From: Ignavibacterium sp. | GTDB taxonomy: Bacteria; Bacteroidota; Ignavibacteria; Ignavibacteriales; Ignavibacteriaceae | DNA: 64,000 nucleotides | Reading direction: 5' to 3' | Assembly (NCBI RefSeq): GCF_025998815.1 | Contig: NZ_AP026678.1 | Span: 1,984,001-2,048,000 of the forward strand | Part shown: one piece after another, positions 1 through 8,505 of the stretch | Layout of the letters: the number at the start of each line of letters is the position of its first letter | Numbering within the stretch: position 1 is the stretch's first letter | Translations under genes and position numbers: made by a program | The notes under the pieces: generated by a model | What the model saw: only the letters and a program-made list of their open reading frames with translations | Databases searched by the model: none | What the model was told of the DNA's origin: nothing

Positions 1-52
1 AGGATTGCTGAAAGATGGAAGTAAAGTTGAAATTAAAGTCAAAGCAGAATAA
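1..52 (+). CDS. RND efflux adaptor (membrane fusion protein), 3' end only
   Basis: This is the last 16 codons of a gene that begins before the window, in the frame starting at base 2. It ends GLLKDGSKVEIKVKAE then TAA. A short lysine-rich tail after a Gly-Leu-x-Asp-Gly turn is typical of HlyD/AcrA-type periplasmic adaptors. The RND pump gene starts 12 bases further on, and its Shine-Dalgarno sequence AAGGAG overlaps this stop codon. The adaptor role is therefore inferred mainly from gene order. Too little is present to say more. Confidence 0.6.
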   Translation, partial: GLLKDGSKVEIKVKAE

Positions 53-64
53 GGAGAGTTAACG

Positions 65-3000
65 ATGAATTTACCTGAAATATCTGTACGCCGACCAATA
101 ACAACAATAATGCTTTTTATAGCTATTGTTATTATTGGATTCGTTTCGTTTCAAAGATTACCGATAGATCTGTTTCCTGAAATTGAACCGCCTGTAATAA
201 GTGTGCTAACGCAATATCCCGGTGCTAGTGCTCAGGATGTTGAGTTAAATATTTCTAAGAAAATTGAAAGCGGACTTAGCTCAATTACTAATCTTAAAAA
301 AATTCGCTCGGTTTCAATTGATAACATTTCGGTTGTTCAACTTGAATTTGAATTCGGGACTAATCTTGATGAAGCATCGAATGATATTCGTTCAGCACTT
401 GAGTTTACGAAACGATTGTTGCCTGATGATGCTGAAAATCCAATAATATTCAAATTCAGCACGAACATATTTCCTATAATGTTTATTGCTGTTCAAGCTG
501 AAGAAAGTTATATAGGATTAAACAAGTTAGTTGAAAATGAAATTATTGACCCACTTAAAAGAGTGCCTGGCGTCGGCACTGTTCAGGCATTTGGCGGACC
601 AATCAGACAAATCTTAATTCATCTTGATGAAAGAAAGTTAGAAGCATATAACATTTCTGCTGCACAGATTGCACAAGTTCTACTGGCAGAAAATATTAAT
701 CTACCTTCTGGTTCAATAAAAATGGGAGATATGGAATACAATCTCCGTTTGCCTGCTGAGTTTGCAAGTGCAAATGAAATTAAAAATCTTGTTGTTGCTC
801 AGCAAGGTGGTAAGCTTGTTTATATGCGCGATGTTGCAACAGTTATTGACAGTTTGAAAGACAGAACTATCAATGTAAGATTGAATGGTGGAAAAGGGCT
901 TCAGATAATTGTTCAGAAACAATCAGGTGCAAACACAGTACAGGTTGTTAAAGATGTTAAAGCAAAACTTGAGCAACTAAAGAAAAATCTTCCTTCGGAT
1001 GTTAAGATTGATATTATTCAGGATTCATCTGAATTTATTATTCAGTCGGTTGCAAATCTTACGGAAGCAGTGTTGTTGGGAGCGATATTCGTTGTGTTTG
1101 TTATTCTGATTTTCTTAAGACAATGGCGTGCAACAATTATCATTGTGCTTGTGCTTCCTGTTTCTTTGATTGGTGCATTTATTTATCTCTACTTTACAGG
1201 AAATACAATCAATATCATTTCGCTTTCGTCGCTTTCAATTGCGGTTGGTCTTGTTGTGGATGATGCAATTGTAATACTTGAAAATATATCACGACACGTT
1301 GAACAAGGTGCGCGTCCAAGAGAAGCAGCAGTTTTTGGTTCTGCAGAAGTTGGATTGGCAGTTGCAGCGGCTACATTTACAATCGTTGCTGTATTCTTCC
1401 CGTTAGTGTTTATTTCTGGTATAGCAGGAATTCTTTTCAATCAGCTTGGATTTCTTGTAACAGTAATGATTCTTGTATCATTGCTTGCTGCTTTAACTTT
1501 GATTCCAATGTTAGCATCCAAACTTCTTAAATCAAGAAAAGAAGCTAAACCAATTACAAATCCTTTGTTAAAGAAAATTGATTCATCACTTGCACGATTT
1601 TTTAATTCAGTGGATGATATTTATAAAAGAATTCTTGAGTGGGCGCTTAATCACAAGAAAACAGTTGTTTTCACTGCTCTGTTAATCTTTGTCGGATCGA
1701 TCTTACTAATTCCAATGCTCGGAACTGAATTTATACCGAAATCGGATTCATCACAGTTCCAGATATTTCTTGAGATAGAACCTGGTAAAAGACTTGAAGA
1801 AACTCTTGAATATGTGAAGAAAGTTGAAGACATAATCAAAAAAGATTTTCCGGAAGTTGAGTTTGTTTCAGTTCGCGCTGGTGTTAATGATGCAGGATTT
1901 TCATCAATTCTTTTCGGTCAGAATGAAGGTGCAAACATTGCAGGATTTCAGATAAGAACGACCAAACTTAAAGACCGCAAACGAACTGTTTTTGAAATGG
2001 CGGATGCGCTTCGTGAAAGATTAAGAGAATTTGTAGGAATAAAAAGCTTCAGCGTAAACACTGCCGGTGCAGGTGCATTTTTAACCGGTGCAACAGGTGC
2101 CCCGATTGAAGTTGATATTGTCGGACCCGATCTTGAAGAATCATACAAGATTGCAAATCAGCTTAGAGATTATATGACAAAACTTGAAGGCACACGCGAT
2201 GTTAGAATTGATATTGGTGATCCTCGACCAGAATTACAAATTGTTCTCGACAGAGAAAAACTTGCCCTTGCAGGATTGAATACTGCATTGGTTGGAAATA
2301 CATTAAGAAATAATTATTTCGGAATCGTTGCAACAAAATATCGCGAACTTGGCGATGAATATGATGTTTTCATAAGCTTACCTCCGGATAAAAAATCAAG
2401 TATTGCCGAAATAGAAAATCTTCCAATCAAAACTTTACTCGGTACTACTGTCAGACTAAAAGATGTTGGAGGGATTGTTCAGGAATATTCGCCTCCGACA
2501 ATCAAAAGAAAAGAACAGGAAAGAGTTATCGGAGTTCTGTCTGATATAAGCGGAAGATCTCTTGGAGAAGTTGCCGGAGATATAAGAAACTTCGTTTCAA
2601 AGATTGAACTTCCTCCAAATACGACAATAGAATTTGCAGGACAGGTTGAACAGCAAAGTGATGCTTTCAAAGACTTATTGCTGCTACTTGCATTAAGTAT
2701 CGTATTGGTTTATATGGTAATGGCAGCACAATTTGAATCATTAGTTGATCCTTTTATAATAATGTTCTCTGTTCCGTTTGCATTTTCGGGAGTGTTCATC
2801 GGATTGTTTGCAACCGGTACAACTTTCAGCGTAATTGCATTTCTGGGAAGTATTATTCTTGTTGGTATCGTTGTGAAGAATGCAATTGTGCTTGTCGATT
2901 TTACCAATATAACACGAGCGAGAGGTTATGAACTTAGAGAAGCAATTGTCTATTCAGGTAGAAACAGATTACGTCCTGTATTGATGACAACCTTTACAAC

Positions 3001-3181
3001 TTTACTTGGGTTGATTCCTCTTGCCGTTAGTGCAGGAGATGGTTCTGAAGTTTGGCGACCACTTGGTATTTCAACAATTGGTGGATTGCTTTTCTCGACA
3101 TTGATTACTCTTGTTTTGGTTCCCGTACTTTATTCGGTATTCGAAACAAGATTCAAAAGAAAAAAGAAAGAAATTGATTAA
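65..3181 (+). CDS. RND family efflux transporter permease (HAE1/AcrB-like)
   Basis: A full-length (1038 aa) inner-membrane proton-driven pump of the resistance-nodulation-division superfamily. The start is the ATG behind AAGGAG. The N-terminus (PEISVRRPITTIML, then LPIDLFPEIEPP) is the family signature: TM1 followed by the porter domain. Two homologous halves are visible, each with a large periplasmic loop followed by a TM bundle (about 335-490 and 860-1025). TM4 carries the paired aspartates of the proton relay in VGLVVDDAIVILEN. It follows the adaptor tail and precedes a PG0541-like gene, so the three form one transcription unit. No outer-membrane factor is seen here. The substrate cannot be read from sequence; drug, lipid or solvent export are all possible, and heavy-metal export is less likely. 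Confidence 0.93.
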   Translation: MNLPEISVRRPITTIMLFIAIVIIGFVSFQRLPIDLFPEIEPPVISVLTQYPGASAQDVELNISKKIESGLSSITNLKKIRSVSIDNISVVQLEFEFGTNLDEASNDIRSALEFTKRLLPDDAENPIIFKFSTNIFPIMFIAVQAEESYIGLNKLVENEIIDPLKRVPGVGTVQAFGGPIRQILIHLDERKLEAYNISAAQIAQVLLAENINLPSGSIKMGDMEYNLRLPAEFASANEIKNLVVAQQGGKLVYMRDVATVIDSLKDRTINVRLNGGKGLQIIVQKQSGANTVQVVKDVKAKLEQLKKNLPSDVKIDIIQDSSEFIIQSVANLTEAVLLGAIFVVFVILIFLRQWRATIIIVLVLPVSLIGAFIYLYFTGNTINIISLSSLSIAVGLVVDDAIVILENISRHVEQGARPREAAVFGSAEVGLAVAAATFTIVAVFFPLVFISGIAGILFNQLGFLVTVMILVSLLAALTLIPMLASKLLKSRKEAKPITNPLLKKIDSSLARFFNSVDDIYKRILEWALNHKKTVVFTALLIFVGSILLIPMLGTEFIPKSDSSQFQIFLEIEPGKRLEETLEYVKKVEDIIKKDFPEVEFVSVRAGVNDAGFSSILFGQNEGANIAGFQIRTTKLKDRKRTVFEMADALRERLREFVGIKSFSVNTAGAGAFLTGATGAPIEVDIVGPDLEESYKIANQLRDYMTKLEGTRDVRIDIGDPRPELQIVLDREKLALAGLNTALVGNTLRNNYFGIVATKYRELGDEYDVFISLPPDKKSSIAEIENLPIKTLLGTTVRLKDVGGIVQEYSPPTIKRKEQERVIGVLSDISGRSLGEVAGDIRNFVSKIELPPNTTIEFAGQVEQQSDAFKDLLLLLALSIVLVYMVMAAQFESLVDPFIIMFSVPFAFSGVFIGLFATGTTFSVIAFLGSIILVGIVVKNAIVLVDFTNITRARGYELREAIVYSGRNRLRPVLMTTFTTLLGLIPLAVSAGDGSEVWRPLGISTIGGLLFSTLITLVLVPVLYSVFETRFKRKKKEID

Positions 3182-3192
3182 GGAGAAATATT

Positions 3193-3486
3193 ATGAAAGC
3201 AGTAATGATAGTTTATAACCACGGAATTACTGAAGAAGTGAACGAAGCGCTTGAAGAATTATCCATCCGCGGATATACAAAATTCCTGAATGTGCACGGA
3301 CAAGGCAGTGAAAAAGGTGAACCGCATTTAGGGACACACATCTGGCCAAGTCAGAATGCTGTCGTGCTTACAGTAATTAAAGAAGAACTTGTTGAGCCGC
3401 TATTAGAAAAAGTCAAAGAAATAAACAAAGAAGCCGAAGAACAAGGCATTCACGCTTTTGTATGGAATATTGAAAATATGGTTTAA
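3193..3486 (+). CDS. PG0541-family transporter-associated protein (PII-like)
   Basis: A 97-residue cytosolic-looking protein without signal or TM segments, starting MKAVMIVYNHGITEEV behind AAGGAGAAATATT. Length and pattern (beta strand, long helix, GxHLGTHIWP centre, C-terminal strand with FVWNIENMV) match the small ferredoxin-like/PII-like proteins encoded directly after RND pumps in Bacteroidetes, named after PG0541. It lies 11 bases after the pump stop codon, so co-translation is likely. Function is not established; a ligand-sensing or regulatory partner of the pump is inference from the fold and the gene pairing. Confidence 0.75.
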   Translation: MKAVMIVYNHGITEEVNEALEELSIRGYTKFLNVHGQGSEKGEPHLGTHIWPSQNAVVLTVIKEELVEPLLEKVKEINKEAEEQGIHAFVWNIENMV

Positions 3487-3493
3487 AGTTTCT

Positions 3494-3538
3494 GTAGAGA
3501 CTTACTTATGTAGAGACTTGCCATGGCAAGTCTCTACA
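3494..3538. repeat. Palindromic repeat, GTAGAGAC family, copy 1
   Basis: Bases 3509-3538 are a perfect 30-bp palindrome centred on CCATGG (half-site TGTAGAGACTTGCCA). A truncated half copy (GTAGAGACTTA) sits just upstream at 3494-3504. It lies between the convergent ends of the PG0541-like gene and the M14 peptidase gene, and its hairpin could serve as a terminator. A second near-identical copy is at 12524-12551. Confidence 0.9.
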
Positions 3539-3613
3539 ATTCAGTCTTTCAATTTTACCTACCTAAGGTAAGCATCCAGCCATTCAAGTTGATAGTAACA
3601 GTTTTTACTAGGA

Positions 3614-6304
3614 CTATTTTGTTAATATCATCTTCCTGGTTTGTACAAATTCTCCAATCTGAAGTTTATAAAAATATATTCCGCTTGCCAACTGCCTATC
3701 GCCTATTGTTGTCTGAAACTCAACTTCATAATTTCCTGCTTCTCGGTACTCATCTACAAGTGTAGCAACTTCATTTCCCAACACATCATAAACTTTTAGT
3801 GTTTGCCAACTGCCTACTGGTGACTGCCAACTGATTTTTGTTGATGGGTTGAATGGGTTGGGATAGTTTTGATGTAATACAAATTCATCCGGAATATCAT
3901 AATCAACCATTACCGAAGGAAAGATTTTGTAAGTTCCATCATAATCTATTTGTTTTAACCGGTAAAGGATTGTCCCTGATAAAGGTTTATTATCTGTAAA
4001 AGAATAGTTGTTTTTTTCAGTTGTTGTTCCGGAACCTTTAACAAAACCAATCTTTTGCCAGTCTGAATTTCTATTCAAAATTTTTCTTTGAACTTCAAAA
4101 CCACTATTGTTTATCTCACTCGAAGTGGTCCAGTTCAAAAGTATTTTGTTCTGAGAAACACTTGCATCAAAAGATGATAACTCAACCGGAATAACCTGAT
4201 AAACAAAAACCGATATATCATCGAGATACCAACCATCTTTTGTAACAGATACATCTGTTCTGAGTTCGAATCTTAGTTTATTTTGTGCTGAAGTTAATCC
4301 GGCCAGAAATATTTCTTCTGCAACCCACGAAGATTGAATTCCATCATAAAGCGGTTCACCGTTTGGTTGAAAACTTCCGGTTCCGGGATTTGTGTACACT
4401 CCCTGCAGCGGTATCCAGCTGATTCCATTGTTCGTGGAAATTTTAACCTGGCCATAATCATAATTGTTTTCTATATCAAACTTAGTATAGAATTTTAATT
4501 TAGGATTTGAATATGAACTTAAATCAACCGGATATTTAGATGTCATCGTTACAGTTGCATTGTTAGCATAATTTCCAACCGGACTATCAGTGTAGGAGTT
4601 TGGTGCAGATACAAAAGTTGAAGTTGTAGTGCCCCAAATTGGATTTGATGGAGTAGCAGTTAAAGTCCACAATGTATTGATGTTATTCGTTGTATCGGCA
4701 AACAATAATGTAGGAGTGCCGATTATTATTTTAATTGTATCAACACTCATTGCTGTTGAACTTGTGTAAGTTGTAACAATCAAATTAACTTCAGTTTCGG
4801 GAGGAAGATTTCCAATTGTAAATGAGAATGATTGATTAACGGTTTGAACTGTTCTTGCAGGAACATTACCTACAAGAATAGAATTGTTTGTAACATTAAT
4901 TTCCGAATTATCGCTGCTCAGAGTTAATGATATATTTGATGCAGGCGATAAACCTTTATTTTTAAGATTTACAACCGTAAGTTGAACATTATCACCGGGA
5001 TTAAAATATTGTTGTGAAAAAGAATAGTTATTCAAAACAACATAATCGCCTGCAACCCATGCATTGTAAAGATTTGGTCTTAGCATTCCCTGAGCAAGAG
5101 GAAAAATTCTGCTTTGCGGAGGCCAGAATCCATCGCTTGATGAACCAATTTCAACTGTATAACCGAATGTTTTTTGTTTTGTGATTTGTTCACCATACAT
5201 CCAGTCTCTCACAGAACCATTTGAGTTATAACCAAGAATCTGTCCGCTGTTTCCATAAACATATTGATTGAAACCTGACATATCGCTTGCAAATTCACGA
5301 TAAATTGCCGAATCGGGTGTTAATGCGTTGATATAACCCCAGGGATATAAAAAGGCATTTTGATACGAATGCATATTAAAATGAGTTTTGTAATTATTCA
5401 GAATAGCGAAGTCTCTTATTGCCTGGCTTTCTGGTTCTGAAAATGCAAAAGGACCTCTGTAAGTTTCAGAGCTGGGAGTCGGACTTGATCCATTGTTATC
5501 ATAGCCCCACATATAACCGAAATTTCTGTTTAAGTCAACTCCATAACTTCCATCACCATTGTTTCTTCGATTCTTTCTCCACATTCCTCCGCCGTTTGGA
5601 TTTGTCTGCCGGTTGTATTCATAACCATCCGGATTAAAACAAGGAACGAAGAACATCTCTCTGTTATCAACAAGGTAAGTTACTTCTGAATCAGTTCCAT
5701 AATTCTGAAGTAAGTACCACATAAAGTACATCATCGAAGCCATTGACTGAGGTTCTCTTGCATGAATAAGAGCATCATAACCAACTTTGGGTTCATTTTC
5801 AGATACATTTGGATTATCAGAGATCTTTACTGCCCAAATTGGTCTTCCCTGCTGACTTGTTCCTATCTGAAATTTTTGAGTTATGATATTAGGAAATTGA
5901 TTGTACATGGAATCAAGCTGTGCAACAATTTCATTGAATGTATAATATCCACCCATTGACCCAAATCCGAATCCATCAACATTAAATTTTTCTTTACTCT
6001 CTGTAATAAAATTCTGCTTTTCTGATTCTGACAGAACCGCAAACGATTTGTAGTATTCAAACCAGTCATCAATCAGTATTTCATAATTAAATCCTGAATT
6101 ATGGAGTTTTTCAAACTCACGCTCTGAGATGAAGCAAACAACGGAATTATTTTTTTCATACTGAAAATGATCATCGAGAATTTGCAGTTCTAACAATTTT
6201 GAAAGATTGTAAAAATCATTCAGATAGATTTTAACCTGTTTATAGTTCTGAGCTGAAACTGAGATGGTTAAAGCAATTGAAAAAGCGGTAATTAAATATT
6301 TCAT
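3614..6304 (-). CDS. Secreted M14 zinc carboxypeptidase with T9SS sorting domain
   Basis: An 896-aa exported metallocarboxypeptidase. A signal peptide (about 1-18, cut after SVSA) is followed by a prodomain and the M14 catalytic domain (about 115-420). Zinc ligands fit His181 and Glu184 in HAREPQS and His312 in FNMHSYQ. Asn259-Arg260 of DLNRN fit the substrate carboxylate site, and Glu385 of YTVEIGSS fits the catalytic base. A CARDB-like region, a jelly-roll segment and an FN3-like segment with PVELSSFDASV follow. The C-terminus has NYPNPFNPSTK and ends SGIYFYKLQ..RKMILTK, a type A T9SS sorting signal. It is monocistronic and convergent with the RND unit. The probable role is degradation of external peptides. 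Confidence 0.9.
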   Translation of the reverse strand: MKYLITAFSIALTISVSAQNYKQVKIYLNDFYNLSKLLELQILDDHFQYEKNNSVVCFISEREFEKLHNSGFNYEILIDDWFEYYKSFAVLSESEKQNFITESKEKFNVDGFGFGSMGGYYTFNEIVAQLDSMYNQFPNIITQKFQIGTSQQGRPIWAVKISDNPNVSENEPKVGYDALIHAREPQSMASMMYFMWYLLQNYGTDSEVTYLVDNREMFFVPCFNPDGYEYNRQTNPNGGGMWRKNRRNNGDGSYGVDLNRNFGYMWGYDNNGSSPTPSSETYRGPFAFSEPESQAIRDFAILNNYKTHFNMHSYQNAFLYPWGYINALTPDSAIYREFASDMSGFNQYVYGNSGQILGYNSNGSVRDWMYGEQITKQKTFGYTVEIGSSSDGFWPPQSRIFPLAQGMLRPNLYNAWVAGDYVVLNNYSFSQQYFNPGDNVQLTVVNLKNKGLSPASNISLTLSSDNSEINVTNNSILVGNVPARTVQTVNQSFSFTIGNLPPETEVNLIVTTYTSSTAMSVDTIKIIIGTPTLLFADTTNNINTLWTLTATPSNPIWGTTTSTFVSAPNSYTDSPVGNYANNATVTMTSKYPVDLSSYSNPKLKFYTKFDIENNYDYGQVKISTNNGISWIPLQGVYTNPGTGSFQPNGEPLYDGIQSSWVAEEIFLAGLTSAQNKLRFELRTDVSVTKDGWYLDDISVFVYQVIPVELSSFDASVSQNKILLNWTTSSEINNSGFEVQRKILNRNSDWQKIGFVKGSGTTTEKNNYSFTDNKPLSGTILYRLKQIDYDGTYKIFPSVMVDYDIPDEFVLHQNYPNPFNPSTKISWQSPVGSWQTLKVYDVLGNEVATLVDEYREAGNYEVEFQTTIGDRQLASGIYFYKLQIGEFVQTRKMILTK

Positions 6305-6470
6305 AATTGATCCTTACAATTTTGTAATTCTAAATAAATTAATCAGATTTTTAGTGCATTTTCCCGCCCGAGAGGTTCAGAATTTTACTGTTCGAAAAAG
6401 TGAATTTTTTATTTCAAAGTCAAGCATAAGTTAGTTTTAAGTCCATTGTAAAACTACAAATAGTTTGATT

Positions 6471-6815
6471 ATGTTTGCCCAAAATTTTTCAAATGATATG
6501 CATTTAGTAATTGTAGCCATATTAACTTTTTTAATTAATATTCCTTTCGGATATTGGCGTGCAAATGTCCGGAAGAAATCATTTCAGTGGATACTTGCTA
6601 TTCATATACCTGTACCATTTGTTGTTCTGTTGAGAATTTATTCAAATATTGGTTTTGAACTTTATACCTATCCTATAGTTATTGCATCATATTTTCTTGG
6701 TCAGTTTGCGGGAGTTAAATTTTTCAGTTACAGGAAAAGTCTGCAAATGTTAACTTCTTCCTGTCTTGTAATGGATCTATACAGAAATAATAAATCCAAC
6801 ACAGAATTGAACTAA
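6471..6815 (+). CDS. Conserved small membrane protein, function unknown
   Basis: About 114 residues with three hydrophobic segments (roughly HLVIVAILTFLINIPFGYW, ILAIHIPVPFVVLLRIY and YPIVIASYFLGQFAGVKFF). Starts at TTG 6465, ATG 6471 and ATG 6498 are possible. The last would begin directly at MHLVIVAILTF, a natural start for a polytopic membrane protein. I recognise no catalytic motif. It stands alone between a divergent peptidase gene and glutathione peroxidase, 39 bases before the latter, so the two may be co-transcribed. Hydrophobic pattern and codon use look real; function is unassigned. Confidence 0.7.
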   Translation: MFAQNFSNDMHLVIVAILTFLINIPFGYWRANVRKKSFQWILAIHIPVPFVVLLRIYSNIGFELYTYPIVIASYFLGQFAGVKFFSYRKSLQMLTSSCLVMDLYRNNKSNTELN

Positions 6816-6854
6816 TTTCACTTTAATTCAGTTTTATAACAGAAAGGAATTCTT

Positions 6855-7424
6855 ATGAAAACAGTTCTAATAGCATTATTATTTCTAATAATGTTTGTTT
6901 CAACAATAGAACCACAAAATCAAAAGGGAGTAAAAGTGAAAGACGATATACTTTCAATTAAGGTTAAAGATATTGATGGAAAAGAAATAAATCTAACTGA
7001 CTATAAAGATAAAGTTTTATTGATAGTTAATGTTGCAAGTTTCTGTGGATACACGAAGCAATATTCAGGACTTCAGGATTTATACGAAACTTATAAAGAT
7101 AAAGGATTTGAAATACTTGCTTTCCCTTGCAATCAGTTCGGGAATCAGGAACCTGGCTCAAATGAAGAGATAAAAAATTTCTGTTCGTCAAAATACAATG
7201 TAACTTTCAGGTTGTTTGATAAAATTGATGTCAACGGAAATAACAAATCGCCGCTTTACGCAATACTTACAGATAATCCGGTTACAGGCAAAGGCGATAT
7301 CAAATGGAATTTTGAAAAATTTGTTGTTGGAAAGAATGGTAAAATTATAGCGAGATTCCCAAGCTCTGTTGAACCTACAAGTGAAAAATTAGTTTCGTTA
7401 ATTGAAAGTGAATTGAAAAAATAA
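6855..7424 (+). CDS. Glutathione peroxidase-like thiol peroxidase, exported
   Basis: A 189-aa member of the GPx family, which reduces peroxides with a thiol donor (thioredoxin for most bacterial Cys forms). The active-site Cys64 is in NVASFCGYT where animal enzymes have selenocysteine. The rest of the catalytic tetrad is present: Gln94 in FPCNQFGNQEPG, Trp151 in KWNFEKF and the neighbouring Asn. A further Cys in PCNQ is common, and Cys110 (KNFCSS) lies where a resolving cysteine would be expected. The hydrophobic N-terminus MKTVLIALLFLIMFVS suggests export to the periplasm or a membrane anchor. A Shine-Dalgarno AAAGGAATT precedes the ATG. Confidence 0.92.
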   Translation: MKTVLIALLFLIMFVSTIEPQNQKGVKVKDDILSIKVKDIDGKEINLTDYKDKVLLIVNVASFCGYTKQYSGLQDLYETYKDKGFEILAFPCNQFGNQEPGSNEEIKNFCSSKYNVTFRLFDKIDVNGNNKSPLYAILTDNPVTGKGDIKWNFEKFVVGKNGKIIARFPSSVEPTSEKLVSLIESELKK

Positions 7425-7436
7425 ACTCTGAGATTG

Positions 7437-7508
7437 GTCACTCCGGATAAATGAAAGCAGTGTTTTGATGCGCGGCGCTGCTTTTCAAATAACTATTCCT
7501 GGAGTGAC
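7437..7508. repeat. Nested inverted repeat between convergent genes
   Basis: An outer perfect 8-bp pair (GTCACTCC at 7437-7444, GGAGTGAC at 7501-7508) encloses an inner perfect 7-bp pair (AAAGCAG at 7454-7460, CTGCTTT at 7478-7484). It lies between the ends of the GPx and TerB genes. It may be a bidirectional termination structure or a decayed palindromic element. No T-run follows directly on the plus side. Confidence 0.6.
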
Positions 7509-7515
7509 TTCTATT

Positions 7516-7992
7516 TTAAACCAACCCAAGCTCTGATTTCACTACCAACTTTTTCTCTATAAGTTTTTTATGCTCAATATTCAGCGTCAAACTAACTTTT
7601 TTCATCAGATGATCTTCATAAGTGTGCATCTTTTCATCCGTGAAAACTAATCGCCACAAATTTTCAATTAGTTTTTCTTTTTGTTCCTGAGTAAAGTGTT
7701 CATTTATTTCGCCTGTAAATTCATAAATGCTTACGCTGTCCTTAACTCTTTTTTCTGCAAGCTCCAAAAGTTCATTGGCATAATCATCATCAATGTTAAA
7801 ACAGTTTTTCATATGATTGATTATAAAACTTCTTTCTTCATCTGTGAATTTTCCATCAGCTTTGGCAAGCTCAATAAATAATGCACAGGCAGCAACCTGA
7901 AGTTTCTTCTCATCAGCATTATCAGTTTTCTGATAACTCTGAGAAGATTGATCTTCTTCTTCAAATAAAAATTTTCTTAATACACTTAACAT
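7516..7992 (-). CDS. TerB-family protein
   Basis: A 158-aa soluble all-helical protein. Residues about 27-145 match the TerB domain: LFIELAKADGKFTDEE near the start and LVFTDEKMHTYEDHLMKKV later, the two acidic pseudo-repeats that bind metal in TerB. A charged, Gln-rich N-terminal linker precedes it. It is the last gene of a set with glycogen phosphorylase and a VOC protein; only four bases separate it from the VOC stop codon. Despite the family name, no other tellurite-resistance genes are nearby, so a general envelope or metal-stress role is more likely. Confidence 0.8.
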   Translation of the reverse strand: MLSVLRKFLFEEEDQSSQSYQKTDNADEKKLQVAACALFIELAKADGKFTDEERSFIINHMKNCFNIDDDYANELLELAEKRVKDSVSIYEFTGEINEHFTQEQKEKLIENLWRLVFTDEKMHTYEDHLMKKVSLTLNIEHKKLIEKKLVVKSELGLV

Positions 7993-7996
7993 TTTA

Positions 7997-8482
7997 TTAT
8001 TCCAGTTCTGATAAAAGATTTGGTAAATCGAGTGGTTTTGTAATCATTAAAATATTCCCGTCTTCATCTCTTGGCCAGAGTTCAAAAGGTCTGTCGGCAT
8101 ATAACTCAACTCCGTTTCCGTCAGGATCTTTTAAGTAAACAGATTCGGAAACTCCGTGGTCGGATGCGCCTTCAATCGGATATTTTTCTTCCCAGATTTT
8201 TTTAAATGCCTGAGCAAGTTCTTTTCGTGTAGGATATAAAATTGCAAAATGATATAAACCAGTAGTTCCTTTTGGTGGTTGTGGTGCACCTTCGCCAGCC
8301 CAGGTGTTTAATGCAATATGATGATGATATCCACCTGAAGAAAGAAACACTGCAGACGCTCCGAAGCGTGCTGTTACCTGAAATCCAAGTAAGTCTCTGT
8401 AAAATGATAATGCTTTATCTAAATTAGAAACGGTGAGATGAATGTGACCAATTTTTACTTTTGGATTTATTTCATACGCCAT
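7997..8482 (-). CDS. VOC-family glyoxalase/dioxygenase-like protein (CatE-like)
   Basis: A 161-aa vicinal-oxygen-chelate protein with two beta-alpha-beta-beta-beta modules. Metal ligands fit His15 (IGHIHLTV), His78 (GLYHFAI) and Glu126 (NGVELYAD). The segment YLKDPDGNGVELY is the classic end of this fold. The Tyr-His-His-His stretch and the C-terminal extension resemble CatE-type catechol-2,3-dioxygenases, but only one fold unit is present, so the substrate is open. It lies 23 bases after glycogen phosphorylase and 4 bases before TerB, so it is in an operon with both. Confidence 0.85.
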   Translation of the reverse strand: MAYEINPKVKIGHIHLTVSNLDKALSFYRDLLGFQVTARFGASAVFLSSGGYHHHIALNTWAGEGAPQPPKGTTGLYHFAILYPTRKELAQAFKKIWEEKYPIEGASDHGVSESVYLKDPDGNGVELYADRPFELWPRDEDGNILMITKPLDLPNLLSELE

Positions 8483-8505
8483 TAAAAAATAATTTCCCTT
8501 TCTTT

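Noticed and set aside
264-446. Short frame inside the RND gene
   Set aside because: Overlaps the pump in another frame; no RBS and no recognisable family. The same holds for other frames that overlap strong genes.
8038-8138. Frame opposite to the VOC gene
   Set aside because: The VOC protein on the other strand has full family motifs; the opposite frame has none.
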